Assembly (NCBI GenBank): GCA_014380365.1
Contig: JACMJZ010000025.1
Location: 124,001 to 188,000 of the forward strand
Direction: 5' to 3'
From: Pyrinomonadaceae bacterium
GTDB taxonomy: Bacteria > Acidobacteriota > Blastocatellia > Pyrinomonadales > Pyrinomonadaceae
DNA length: 64,000 bases
The notes beneath the pieces were generated by a model. The model did not search any database and was not told the origin of the DNA. It was given only the letters and a program-made list of their open reading frames with translations. Below are positions 18,123-26,645 of this stretch, one piece after another; positions within the stretch are counted from its first letter, which is position 1; each line of letters begins with the position of its first letter. A program made the translations under genes and the position numbers.

Positions 18123-19307
18123 TTACCGCGGCGACATTTTCAACGCCTGCAGTTCGCTATCGTAAGGCGACATCTGCACGAGTTTGTCGATGATCTCGGG
18201 CAGGACCTTCAGCGCACGGTCGATCTCTTCCGCCGTGTTGTACCGGGAAAGGGAAAACCTGATTGCGCCCTGGGCTGCTGAGTAAGGAACATTCATCGCG
18301 CGCAACGTCGGAGAAGATTGCTTCGTCGTCGAGCGACAGGCGGAACCGGTGGAAACCGCGATGCCAAGGTTATCGAGGTGCGCCAGAATGTTTTCGCCTT
18401 CCACGTATTCGAAAGAGATGCTCGACGTGTTAGGCAAACGCTTTGAGCGATCGGGCGTGCCGTTCAGCCGCGCATTCGGAATGTGCTGCAGAATCTCGTC
18501 TTCCAGTTTGTTCCTAAGCCTTTCTATTTCGTCATGGCCGTCGAACGATACCGCCAGCTCGCAGGCAGCGCCGAGCCCGACGATATTCGCAACCGCGGAG
18601 GTTCCGGCGCGGCGGCCTCTCTCCTGGCTACCTCCAATGATGAACGGCGGCAGCTCAATGCCGTCGCGAATGTAAAGTGCGCCGACACCCTGCGGCGCAT
18701 GCAGCTTGTGACCGGAAAGCGCGAATAGATCTACTTCGATCTCTTTCAGACTGATCGGAATCTTGCCCACTGCCTGCACGCCGTCAACATGGAAAACCGC
18801 GTCGGAATGTTCTCGAATAATCTTCCCAATCTCTTCAATTGGGAAAAGCACGCCGGTCTCATTATTGGCAAGCATTACCGAGACAATTCCCGTGTCTCGT
18901 CTCAGGGCCTGGCGCAGATCGTCGAGATTGAGTTCGCCATTTCCGTCTACTTCGAGCCACGTTACCTCGAAGCCGATTTGCGACAAGTGCTCGCAGAGAT
19001 TTCGCACGGCTTCGTGTTCCACGCGGGTCGTAATAATGTGACGCCGCGCCGGGTTCTGTTCGAGGTATCCGCCGATGGCCCAGTTGTCCGATTCGGATCC
19101 GCACGATGTGAATACGATTTCACTCGTCTCCGCGGCGCCAATCAGTTTAGCTACCTGTTCGCGAGCGCGCTCGACGGCGGCTTTCATCTTTCGGCCAAGG
19201 GAGTGGGCAGACGACGGGTTGCCGTAATGTTCAGTCAGGTAAGGCTGCATCGCTTCGAAGACCTCCGGCGCGACGCGGGTAGTGGCGTTGTTGTCGAGAT
19301 AGATCAT
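18123..19307 (-). CDS. nifS: cysteine desulfurase (NifS/IscS type)
   Basis: A pyridoxal-phosphate enzyme that removes sulfur from cysteine as a persulfide for Fe-S cluster assembly. The 394 residues show YLDNNATT at the start, the HVEHEA-like segment (RVEHEAVRN) that contacts PLP, the Asp/Gln pair in HVDGVQAVGK, the Schiff-base lysine in LSGHKLHAPQG, and the catalytic cysteine in STGSACRS (near residue 322). The RGRRAGT-like loop (ERGRRAGTSAV) is also present. The short loop around the catalytic cysteine is of the NifS/IscS class, not SufS. It lies downstream of the nifU-like scaffold gene on the same strand, 87 bases apart, with a repeat between. Confidence 0.94.
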   Translation of the reverse strand: MIYLDNNATTRVAPEVFEAMQPYLTEHYGNPSSAHSLGRKMKAAVERAREQVAKLIGAAETSEIVFTSCGSESDNWAIGGYLEQNPARRHIITTRVEHEAVRNLCEHLSQIGFEVTWLEVDGNGELNLDDLRQALRRDTGIVSVMLANNETGVLFPIEEIGKIIREHSDAVFHVDGVQAVGKIPISLKEIEVDLFALSGHKLHAPQGVGALYIRDGIELPPFIIGGSQERGRRAGTSAVANIVGLGAACELAVSFDGHDEIERLRNKLEDEILQHIPNARLNGTPDRSKRLPNTSSISFEYVEGENILAHLDNLGIAVSTGSACRSTTKQSSPTLRAMNVPYSAAQGAIRFSLSRYNTAEEIDRALKVLPEIIDKLVQMSPYDSELQALKMSPR

Positions 19308-19310
19308 CTT

Positions 19311-19400
19311 AGTGGGACAGACATTCCTGTCTGTCAGTTTTCTTTCCCTGGAATTAGATTCCGCTGCGACATGTGACAGGCGGGAATGCCTGTCCTACTT
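19311..19400. repeat. GACAGACATTCCTGTCTGTC palindrome pair
   Basis: Copy A at 19311-19336 contains a near-perfect GACAGACATTCCTGTCTGTC palindrome. Copy B at 19373-19400 (GTGACAGGCGGGAATGCCTG plus TCCTAC) is in the opposite orientation. Together they fill the nifU-nifS gap, and copy B overlaps the end of the nifU-like gene. Other copies: 26329-26386 and 63668-63692. Confidence 0.85.
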
Positions 19401-19970
19401 TGTTCGCCAATAGTCGTCCATGATGTCTTCAATCAGCGGGTAGCACGAGCGGCATCCGGCGCCGGCATTACACGCCCGCGTTACTTCCGCAATCGTGCTC
19501 AAATGATTCTCTTGAATCTCGCGTTCGATAGTTCGTTCCGAGACTCCAAAGCAAGTGCAGACGAGCGCCTCATCGCCATTCCACTCGTTTCTGACTGTGT
19601 CGCTGTACCTAGCAATAGCGGAAAGCAAAGCCTCGCAGACAAGGGCAGCACAATCAATACGATCTTCCGCAAACCCGCAAAGGAGATTCTCTATAGCCCC
19701 AGGCTGCTGTCCCAACTCCGCGGCTTCTCCGGTGGTTTTGCCAATGACCTGATCAGTCAATAGCGACGCGGAAGCCACCAGGGCGCTACAGCCTGCCGCT
19801 TTGAACTTCGCCTCAATAATTCGCTGAGACCGATCTACCTGCAACGAAATTCGCAGAGCCGCGCCGCAGTTGAATGATGACGACCGGCCGATGAAGCTTG
19901 GCTGGGCAGCGTCGCCGACGTTCCGCGGATTTAAAAACAGTTCGGCTGCTGGCTCTGAGTTGAGTTGCAT
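19395..19970 (-). CDS. nifU: NifU-like Fe-S scaffold with C-terminal BFD-type domain
   Basis: A 191-residue protein with an N-terminal IscU-like scaffold (about residues 8-125) and a C-terminal bacterioferritin-associated-ferredoxin-like [2Fe-2S] domain (about 135-185). The scaffold keeps FLNPRNVGD, NCGAALR, AGCSALVASASLLTD and a third cysteine in DCAAL, the three cysteines that hold the nascent cluster. The second domain shows VCTCFGV and then ACNAGAGCRSC, giving four cysteines. The NifU C-terminal (Nfu) domain is absent, so it is shorter than classical NifU. It probably receives sulfur from the cysteine desulfurase encoded just downstream. Confidence 0.87.
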   Translation of the reverse strand: MQLNSEPAAELFLNPRNVGDAAQPSFIGRSSSFNCGAALRISLQVDRSQRIIEAKFKAAGCSALVASASLLTDQVIGKTTGEAAELGQQPGAIENLLCGFAEDRIDCAALVCEALLSAIARYSDTVRNEWNGDEALVCTCFGVSERTIEREIQENHLSTIAEVTRACNAGAGCRSCYPLIEDIMDDYWRTK

Positions 19971-20089
19971 ATATTAATGAAACCGAGTTGGCGTTCGCGG
20001 CAAGTATAGACAAATGGTTCAAAGTGGCCTAGTTCCCGCCGCTGAGCCAGAGGGCGCTGGAGTAACCGAAGGGAACGATCCACTAAACG

Positions 20090-20130
20090 ACACGAAATGA
20101 CACCAAAAAATCAATTCGTGTGATTTCGTG
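20090..20130. repeat. CACGAAATGACAC inverted repeat
   Basis: CACGAAATGACAC (20090-20102) and GTGTGATTTCGTG (20118-20130) are near-perfect arms in the divergent region between the nifU-like gene and the methyltransferase gene. The rest of 19971-20260 shows no clear promoter. Confidence 0.65.
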
Positions 20131-20260
20131 GACCGTTTTCCTTGCTCCAATAAAGGAGTTGCTGGTTTATTTCTGCGGGATACAAAGGTTCGCGGAAAGG
20201 CACATCATATGACCTGGATGCTTAAGACCGGTCGATGGGCTGCTATGATGCTGGGACGCT

Positions 20261-20974
20261 ATGTTCGAACGGTTTCGCCAGCGCAGTTTAGAGCTTGAGC
20301 ACCTCGACAAAGGTGACTACACCGCCGAGGAGTATGAAGGCTGCCTGGTCGAGCTGCGACGAGTCAACCGATGGTTGGGCGACGCAACTGCGTTGCGAGA
20401 ATCTTTGCTCGCGGAGATTGAGAAACTAGATTTGCGAAACTTTTCGGTAGTCGATGTGGGCGCGGGCTCAGGCGAGCTATTGCGCGTGATTGCCAACAAC
20501 GCGCGAAGGCATGGACGAAAAGCAGAACTGGCCGGAGTGGAACTTAATCAACGGTCAGCCACCGCGATAATCGAGCAGTCCAGAGACTTTCCTGAGATCA
20601 CTGCCGTGCGCGGCGACGCCTTCCAGCTTCCCTTCGTTGACAATCAATTCGATTACGCCATCTGTTCGCTCTTCACTCATCATTTTAAAGACGCAGACGT
20701 GGTAGCGATCCTGAGGGAACTGGGTCGCGTAGCGGCGCGCCGGCTTTTCGTTATCGATCTTCAACGTCACCCTGTGGCTTACTTCTTTTACACGACAGTT
20801 GGGCAGCTATTTCTGCACAATCGCTTGATTCGCGAGGACGGAGCGCTTTCCATCCTGCGAAGTTTTACTCCCGGAGAATTGGAGAAGCTGGCGGAACGTG
20901 CTGGGTTGAAAGGAAGCAAGGTAGTGAGACGCTTTCCCTACCGGCTGGTGCTTGCGGCTTCTGCCTTAAATTGA
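20261..20974 (+). CDS. class I SAM-dependent methyltransferase
   Basis: A 237-residue soluble Rossmann-fold methyltransferase. The SAM-binding motif I is VVDVGAGSGELLRVI (about residues 65-79), the acidic end of strand 2 is GVELNQR, and motif II/III is RGDAFQLPF with FDYAICSLFTHHF. The C-terminal part has a hydrophobic segment (VAYFFYTTVGQLFLHN) seen in methyltransferases acting on lipid-like substrates. The stop codon overlaps the start of the FAD reductase gene (TGATG), so they are translated together. In other bacteria this pair often accompanies a type III polyketide synthase for alkylresorcinol or alkylpyrone quinones; none is present here. Confidence 0.87.
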   Translation: MFERFRQRSLELEHLDKGDYTAEEYEGCLVELRRVNRWLGDATALRESLLAEIEKLDLRNFSVVDVGAGSGELLRVIANNARRHGRKAELAGVELNQRSATAIIEQSRDFPEITAVRGDAFQLPFVDNQFDYAICSLFTHHFKDADVVAILRELGRVAARRLFVIDLQRHPVAYFFYTTVGQLFLHNRLIREDGALSILRSFTPGELEKLAERAGLKGSKVVRRFPYRLVLAASALN

Positions 20975-22248
20975 TGAACTATCCAGACAGTCACGACGTG
21001 ATTATCGCGGGCGGTGGTCCTGCCGGCACGAGCGCGGCAATCCAGCTGGCCGCGTTCGGAGCGCGTGTGCTGCTTGTCGAAGAGAAGAAGTTTCCGCGCG
21101 CCAAGTTGTGTGGGGAGTTCATCTCGCCTGAGTGCCTTACGCATTTCAAACGTCTGGGAGTTTTGGATCAGATGACTTCCGCGGGCGGCGCCGCCCTAGC
21201 TGAAACGGTTTTTTATTCTCGCCGAGGACATCGCGTGTCCGTGCCCAGCGAATGGTTTGGGTCCGGCGCGTCCGCGCTTGGGCTGAGCCGCAGCGAGATG
21301 GATGACAAGCTTCTAAAACGCGCTAAAGAGGCGGGAGTTGTCGTGATGGAACAGACGCATGCGTCAGGACTAATTCAGGAACGCGGCTCCGTCCTGGGCA
21401 TCAGCGCAAAAAATGCGGATGGTGTCAAAGAATACCGTTCACTGCTAACCATCGACGCCACTGGGAGAGCCAGGGCCCTGGCCCGTCACATTGCTACTCA
21501 GGTAGCCCGGGCAGGCAAGCAGCAACCGAAAACTGCGAAACATCCTTTTGTTGCTTTTAAGGCGCACCTTGAAAATGCCAGAGTGGCCCGCGGCGCCTGC
21601 GAAATCTATTTCTACCGCGGTGGTTATGGTGGGCTGAGTAGTGTTGAAGGCGGAGTTAGTAATCTGTGCTTCATTGTCTCCGCTGATGAGGTTCGTCTTC
21701 ATGAGTCTGATCCGGAGGTTGTGATGCGCGAAGTGGTCATGAGAAACGCGCGGGCCAGTTACACCCTCGCGCAGGCGCACGCGAGCACACCCTGGCTCAG
21801 TGTTTCCTTTGAAAGGTTTGGACCGCGGACGCTGACGCCCGCCGATGGACTGTTAACGATCGGTGACGCGGCATCTTTCATTGATCCTTTCACGGGTAGC
21901 GGGATGCTGATGGCCCTGGAGAGCGGACAGATTGCTGCTGAGATTATCGGCCGTTACCTTCCGCGGCTCAGACATGCTCAGGGATCCGACTTGCCCGAGT
22001 TTGAGACACTGGCCCGCGACTATCGAACCGCATATTCGAGAGGGTTTAACTCACGCCTCCGTTTCTCGGGATTGCTTCGACGCGCGGCGTTTGTACCACT
22101 GTTTGCCGAGACTGCCATGCGGCTTTTTGGCACAAGTGCACGCCTGCGGCGGAGACTTGCGCGCGCAACCCGCCAGCAGACGAGGGTCTTGTCAGAACCG
22201 CTTACGGCACCGGGCGAGTCGCCGCGAAGCAAGGGCCTCCATCGGTAA
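20974..22248 (+). CDS. FAD-dependent oxidoreductase, geranylgeranyl-reductase-like
   Basis: A 424-residue flavoprotein. The N-terminal dinucleotide fold is DVIIAGGGPAGTSAAIQLA with an acidic strand-2 end (LLVEEKKFPR), followed by the KLCGEFISP segment characteristic of the geranylgeranyl reductase and halogenase-like branch. The second FAD motif is IGDAASFIDPFTGSGM (about residues 296-311). It probably reduces or hydroxylates a polyprenyl or polyketide substrate using FAD. The ATG at 20974 overlaps the methyltransferase stop; a TTG one codon upstream is less likely. The last 30 residues are arginine-rich. Confidence 0.88.
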   Translation: MNYPDSHDVIIAGGGPAGTSAAIQLAAFGARVLLVEEKKFPRAKLCGEFISPECLTHFKRLGVLDQMTSAGGAALAETVFYSRRGHRVSVPSEWFGSGASALGLSRSEMDDKLLKRAKEAGVVVMEQTHASGLIQERGSVLGISAKNADGVKEYRSLLTIDATGRARALARHIATQVARAGKQQPKTAKHPFVAFKAHLENARVARGACEIYFYRGGYGGLSSVEGGVSNLCFIVSADEVRLHESDPEVVMREVVMRNARASYTLAQAHASTPWLSVSFERFGPRTLTPADGLLTIGDAASFIDPFTGSGMLMALESGQIAAEIIGRYLPRLRHAQGSDLPEFETLARDYRTAYSRGFNSRLRFSGLLRRAAFVPLFAETAMRLFGTSARLRRRLARATRQQTRVLSEPLTAPGESPRSKGLHR

Positions 22249-22564
22249 TTCCGCACCTGCGCTTCCTATCCTCCCCTGGTCAGTTCTTAACGGAAAGTAG
22301 ATATATGCTTGCCAGACAGGAGCTTTTGGAGTAAAAAGACGGAGCATTTTAATTTAAATGCTCACGGCACATTCTCCGCAGGTCGCGGTTAAAATTTCCG
22401 GCGACCAATCGCTCCCCAAGACATGCCGTGGACCGTGGGAACTTTTTTAGTATCAAACCTGGCTTTTGTACTTTTCAAATCTGGTAACTTTGGTCGTAAG
22501 TGTCGATTGATGTAGCCAGTTCTTACCTGGTCGGCTCGAGTCTCTATTTGCTAAGGAGAATCAG
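22249..22564. promoter_or_regulatory. leader of the TonB receptor gene
   Basis: The 316-base gap carries a perfect 8-bp hairpin, GAGCATTT (22342-22349) with AAATGCTC (22356-22363) around TAATTT, which could be an operator or a weak terminator. The ribosome binding site AAGGAG (from 22552) is strong. No promoter can be assigned with confidence, and no open frame is credible. Confidence 0.5.
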
Positions 22565-25500
22565 ATGATGTTTGCGTCCTCTAACGAGTGGCTTAAGGCC
22601 TCGCTGCGAATTACTACTGTTTTGTTCGTGGCGCTTTTTTGCGGCCAACTTGCCGTCAGCAATGTTTACGGTCAGGCGCAATCAAACGCCGCCGACCTCC
22701 GAGGTGTCGTCCGCGACGCGACTGGCGCGGTAGTAGGCTCTGCAACCGTGACCGCGCGCAACCCCGCGACTAACACCACCAAAAACGCCACCACCAACGA
22801 CGAGGGCTTTTATCAGATTGTTAGTCTCCCGCCGGGCGTTTATGAGGTAACCGTTGAAGCCGCTAACTTCAAGAAAGCGGTGTTGCCGGCGGTTACGCTC
22901 ACTGTCGGCCAGAGCGCTGACTTGGATGTGGCATTGGAAGTGGGCCAGGTTAGCGAGATAGTGACTATCACGGGCGGCACGACCGAGCTGGTGGAAACTT
23001 CGAAGACAGCCATTTCGACAACCGTCGACCAGCAGCGCATCGAAAATCTTCCGATCAACGAAAGAAATTATCTTTCCTTTGCGTTGACCACATCCACAGT
23101 TGGTCGTGACAACGGACGGCCTATCGGCCCAGCCCCGACCACCGGGTTAAATTTTGGCGGCCAGCGCGGACGCTCAAACCTCGTCCAGGTTGACGGAGCA
23201 GACAACACCGACAACTCAGTCAACGCTTCACGCTCAACTGTTTCCCAAGAGGCCGTGCAGGAGTTTCAAGTCGTTACCAACTCTTTCGCCCCGGAGTTTG
23301 GACGTTCATCCGGCGGTGTCGTCAATGTCGTGACCAAGAGCGGCACAAACGACGTTCATGGAAATGTATTTGGGTTTTTGAGAGACAAGAGTTTCCAGGC
23401 GCGCAATCCATTTGCGCCGATCGCGAAGCCGGATTTCAGGCGCACCCAGTATGGCTTTACCCTCGGTGGGCCATTCAAGACCGACCGCACGTTCTTCTTT
23501 TTCGCTTTTGAACAGCGGCGTCGCGACGAGTCGGGGTTCTTTACGAGTAATGTAGCGAAGGATTTAGGTAGTTCGGTATCAATACCCATCACGGGACTTG
23601 GAACACAAACATTCCGCAACCTGACGTCCGCGCAGGCCGCGTACATTAACGGCCTGTTGGCTACCGGCAACGCTGGAGCAATCACCTTAGCGGTAAACTA
23701 CGCTTATTTGGCGTCCGGTGGCGGCAGTACGGGGCTGACGGGAACCAACCCACTTCTGAGCCCCGGTGGGACGATCCCCGCAGGGCAGGTAGTTGGCAGC
23801 CGCTTTTTCCTGACGGGAGCCCCCATCCCGCTCACAGCCATCGCCTTTCGCCCGCTCAATGACCTGCAGAAAGTATTTCCAGTAACTGACAGATCCAGTT
23901 ACAACTCGTTCCGGCTGGACCACAAGATCACCGACAATCATCAGTTCAATTTCCGCTTTGGCTACAATCCGAGTCGAATCACCGGGATTCAGGTTGAATC
24001 GCAAAACCAGTCTCTGGGCCAAAACGATTTTTCGCGCACTGGAATTCAAACATTGCGGGATTTTTCAGCAGTTACAACCCTGGTTTCGACCTTCGGAAGC
24101 AAGGTAGTTAATGAAGCGAGAGTCAATTTTGGCGAACGGCGCGCCACCTTCACATCGGAGAATGGTGCTGCCGTTGCCTCCAACGTCTCGGGCAGGGCGT
24201 TTTTTGGACGAGAGCTCTTCTCGCCTGTGATTCGTACCGAAACGCGTTACGAATTCACCGATAGCGTAAACGTCATCGCCGGTAACCATACATTCAAATT
24301 TGGCGGTGACATCGCGTTTGTAAGAATTCCGGAAGCCATTTTCGAACTCAACTTTGCCGGCCTTTTCAATTTTGGAGGTCTGTCCGCCACCACACTCAAT
24401 GCCGCGTTCGCCGGCGCACCCGATTTTACGCAGGTGCAGCAGTATGGGCTCGGCTTCCCGACCAGCTTTATCCAGGGCTTCGGCAATCCGGTCAGCAAGC
24501 TGACCAATACACCCATTGCTTTCTTTGCCCAGGATTCATGGAAGATGCGCCCTAATCTTACCCTCAATTACGGTGTTCGTTACGACTATGAATTGACGCA
24601 GGCGATTTCTACCGTGGGCGTCAGGGATCCTTTGTCCGGAATCAACCTTTCTGCGGCTGACATTCTCGCCGCGCAGAACGCAGTTAATGTGCAGCAGGGT
24701 TTCCCGCGCGATAAGAACAACTGGGCGCCGCGTCTCGCCGTTGCCTGGGATGTGCGCAACAATGCGAAGACCGTGATTCGTGCGGCCTTCGGCATTTTTT
24801 ACGATCACCCGCTGTTGGCGGCCGCGTTCAACTCGGATATAGCCGATGCCTCACAACAGCAACAACTCATTCTGACTGCTGGTAGTCCTGCGCCCACCTC
24901 TTTGCTAAACGCCGCCCAGGTATTTCAGGGGACCGTTTGTACGGCCGCTTCGGCGAATCCGTTGTGTCCAGCGGGCTTCACAACGCCGGGCGCTTCTCCA
25001 ACTGCGCAATATCAATTTGGTCGCCAGCGCTTTAACGATCAAACTTTCCCAGGTTTTGGCCCAGTGCTGCCCTTCACACTTCATGTGAACAAGGATTTTG
25101 AGTACGCCTACGCTAATCAGGGAAACTTTACGGTCGAGCAACAGTTAGGTAAGGACATGAGTCTGTCGGCGAGCTATCTATTCGTCGGCGCCCATCATTT
25201 GCCTCATCCGCTCGATGTCAACGCGCCGCGCACGGATTTGCAGATTCAGAACTTCCAGCGCTTCTTTGGCGGCACGCTACCGGCAAATACGACCGCGGCA
25301 GTCGCATTTTCGATCCCGACAACGGCGCCCGGCTCTGCTGCCGGGGTCGGCTGTGCAGTGGTCATCCCGGGCATGGTCGCCGCGTGTCCCGGAGGTCGCG
25401 TAGTTGCTCCGGCAATCGCGAATTTCTTCCGACCTAACGCTCCAAACTACTTTTTGGCGCAGGCCTTGTCGGGTGGAGCAGTGACTAAAGCTGTGCTTGA

Positions 25501-26317
25501 TTCGCAACTCGGCGGTTCACTCCGAACGCCGGGCGCGATTTCGCCTTTCGGTTCCGTCAACGCGCAAACATCAGACGGCAATTCACTTTACAACGCTCTC
25601 AATGTGGATCTGAAGCGGCGTTTCGCAAACAACTTCCAATTCCTAACGTCGTACACGTGGTCGCATTCCATTGACGACTCGTCCGACCTGCAAACACTTC
25701 TGCTTCCGCAGGACAATCGAAACTTCCGCGCTGAGCGGGCTGACTCGCTCTTCGATCAACGCCACCGTTTCGTCTTCAGTGCGGTTATCGCTTCGCCCGC
25801 AGCCTGGCGTTCGGGCAGCGGAGTGCAGCGCTTCTTTTCCGACTTCACGGTGGCCCCGATCTTCGAAATGTCTTCCGGGCGGCCCTTCAACATTCTGAGC
25901 AATCAGGATACGAACAACGATCAATCGAGCCAGACGGATCGTCCCACGGTCTTGGCTGATGGAACTCTTTGCGTTGCGGGAGCAAACATTCCGGGAACGA
26001 CGACTCTCTGTGCTCCATTGATAACCAATGGTACTTTCACAGCGGGTAGCCTGGGACGCAATGTCGGCATTACGCACAGCTTCCAGGCGTTGGACCTGCG
26101 GGTGAGTCGCGCCATCCGTTTGGGTGAACGCGTGCGGCTCGATCTCATTGCCGAGGGTTTCAACCTCTTCAATCGTTTCAATGAAGGATCCGCTTCGCCC
26201 TTTATCGATGATGTGCGGGCCTTCAATCAACGTGCAGGCAATGGTCGCTACTATAGCCAGCCAACTGCCTCGTTTGACCCGCGACAATTCCAGTTTGGCG
26301 TAAAGCTGAACTTCTAG
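22565..26317 (+). CDS. Oar-type TonB-dependent outer-membrane receptor
   Basis: A 1250-residue outer-membrane protein. A signal peptide (VLFVALFCGQLAVSNVYG) precedes a carboxypeptidase-regulatory-like Ig domain (about residues 42-135: LRGVVRDATGAVVGSATV, then EGFYQIVSLPPGVYEV). A TonB plug follows (about 140-260, with GGQRGRSNLVQVDG and GGVVNVVTKSGTND) and then a long beta-barrel with many aromatic-rich strands. The last residues FQFGVKLNF end in phenylalanine, the usual signal for outer-membrane insertion. Acidobacteriota carry many such receptors, thought to import oligosaccharides, peptides or chelates; the ligand is unknown. No TonB box is obvious. Good ribosome binding site and a following terminator suggest a single-gene unit. 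Confidence 0.93.
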   Translation: MMFASSNEWLKASLRITTVLFVALFCGQLAVSNVYGQAQSNAADLRGVVRDATGAVVGSATVTARNPATNTTKNATTNDEGFYQIVSLPPGVYEVTVEAANFKKAVLPAVTLTVGQSADLDVALEVGQVSEIVTITGGTTELVETSKTAISTTVDQQRIENLPINERNYLSFALTTSTVGRDNGRPIGPAPTTGLNFGGQRGRSNLVQVDGADNTDNSVNASRSTVSQEAVQEFQVVTNSFAPEFGRSSGGVVNVVTKSGTNDVHGNVFGFLRDKSFQARNPFAPIAKPDFRRTQYGFTLGGPFKTDRTFFFFAFEQRRRDESGFFTSNVAKDLGSSVSIPITGLGTQTFRNLTSAQAAYINGLLATGNAGAITLAVNYAYLASGGGSTGLTGTNPLLSPGGTIPAGQVVGSRFFLTGAPIPLTAIAFRPLNDLQKVFPVTDRSSYNSFRLDHKITDNHQFNFRFGYNPSRITGIQVESQNQSLGQNDFSRTGIQTLRDFSAVTTLVSTFGSKVVNEARVNFGERRATFTSENGAAVASNVSGRAFFGRELFSPVIRTETRYEFTDSVNVIAGNHTFKFGGDIAFVRIPEAIFELNFAGLFNFGGLSATTLNAAFAGAPDFTQVQQYGLGFPTSFIQGFGNPVSKLTNTPIAFFAQDSWKMRPNLTLNYGVRYDYELTQAISTVGVRDPLSGINLSAADILAAQNAVNVQQGFPRDKNNWAPRLAVAWDVRNNAKTVIRAAFGIFYDHPLLAAAFNSDIADASQQQQLILTAGSPAPTSLLNAAQVFQGTVCTAASANPLCPAGFTTPGASPTAQYQFGRQRFNDQTFPGFGPVLPFTLHVNKDFEYAYANQGNFTVEQQLGKDMSLSASYLFVGAHHLPHPLDVNAPRTDLQIQNFQRFFGGTLPANTTAAVAFSIPTTAPGSAAGVGCAVVIPGMVAACPGGRVVAPAIANFFRPNAPNYFLAQALSGGAVTKAVLDSQLGGSLRTPGAISPFGSVNAQTSDGNSLYNALNVDLKRRFANNFQFLTSYTWSHSIDDSSDLQTLLLPQDNRNFRAERADSLFDQRHRFVFSAVIASPAAWRSGSGVQRFFSDFTVAPIFEMSSGRPFNILSNQDTNNDQSSQTDRPTVLADGTLCVAGANIPGTTTLCAPLITNGTFTAGSLGRNVGITHSFQALDLRVSRAIRLGERVRLDLIAEGFNLFNRFNEGSASPFIDDVRAFNQRAGNGRYYSQPTASFDPRQFQFGVKLNF

Positions 26318-26328
26318 TGGTTGGTTTA

Positions 26329-26386
26329 GGGCAGGCATTCCCGCCTGTCCCTGCATCGATTCCGACAGACAGGAATGTCTGTCCTA
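26329..26386. repeat. GACAGACATTC-type palindrome pair
   Basis: GGGCAGGCATTCCCGCCTGT (from about 26329) and GACAGACAGGAATGTCTGTC (26364-26383) are two diverged copies of the family at 19311-19400, here in inverted arrangement right after the receptor gene. Confidence 0.8.
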
Positions 26387-26390
26387 CGAA

Positions 26391-26424
26391 GCGACCGGCG
26401 AAACTACCGCCGGTCGCTTTCGTT
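26391..26424 (+). terminator. rho-independent terminator
   Basis: Perfect 10-bp stem GCGACCGGCG / CGCCGGTCGC with a 7-base loop, followed by TTTCGTTT, 73 bases after the receptor stop codon. The remaining gap to 26645 has no feature except a weak AGGGAAAT ribosome binding site before the next start. Confidence 0.88.
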
Positions 26425-26645
26425 TGCAGCCCCCCGTTTGGAGTACCGCCTTCAGTCGGTCTTGATCTTTATGACTCGCATGGCTAAACCGTCAGCAAAT
26501 TAACCTCAAACTTTGTCGGACGAGGTCAACTTGGGCTACATTGAGGCCGGGCGAACCAAAGACTCGGAGCAGGCATCCGAAAACATGCCTTTGGCAGTCT
26601 TTCGGTAACCAACAACAAACTAGCCCTCCCCAGGGAAATTTCTTT

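Noticed and set aside
22456-22500. Bacteroidetes-like promoter (TTTG ... TAnnTTTG) before the TonB receptor gene
   Set aside because: The spacing is shorter than that consensus and the host does not look like a member of Bacteroidetes.
25643-26356. Minus-strand open frame of 237 codons
   Set aside because: Antisense to the barrel part of the TonB-dependent receptor and starts in a palindromic repeat.
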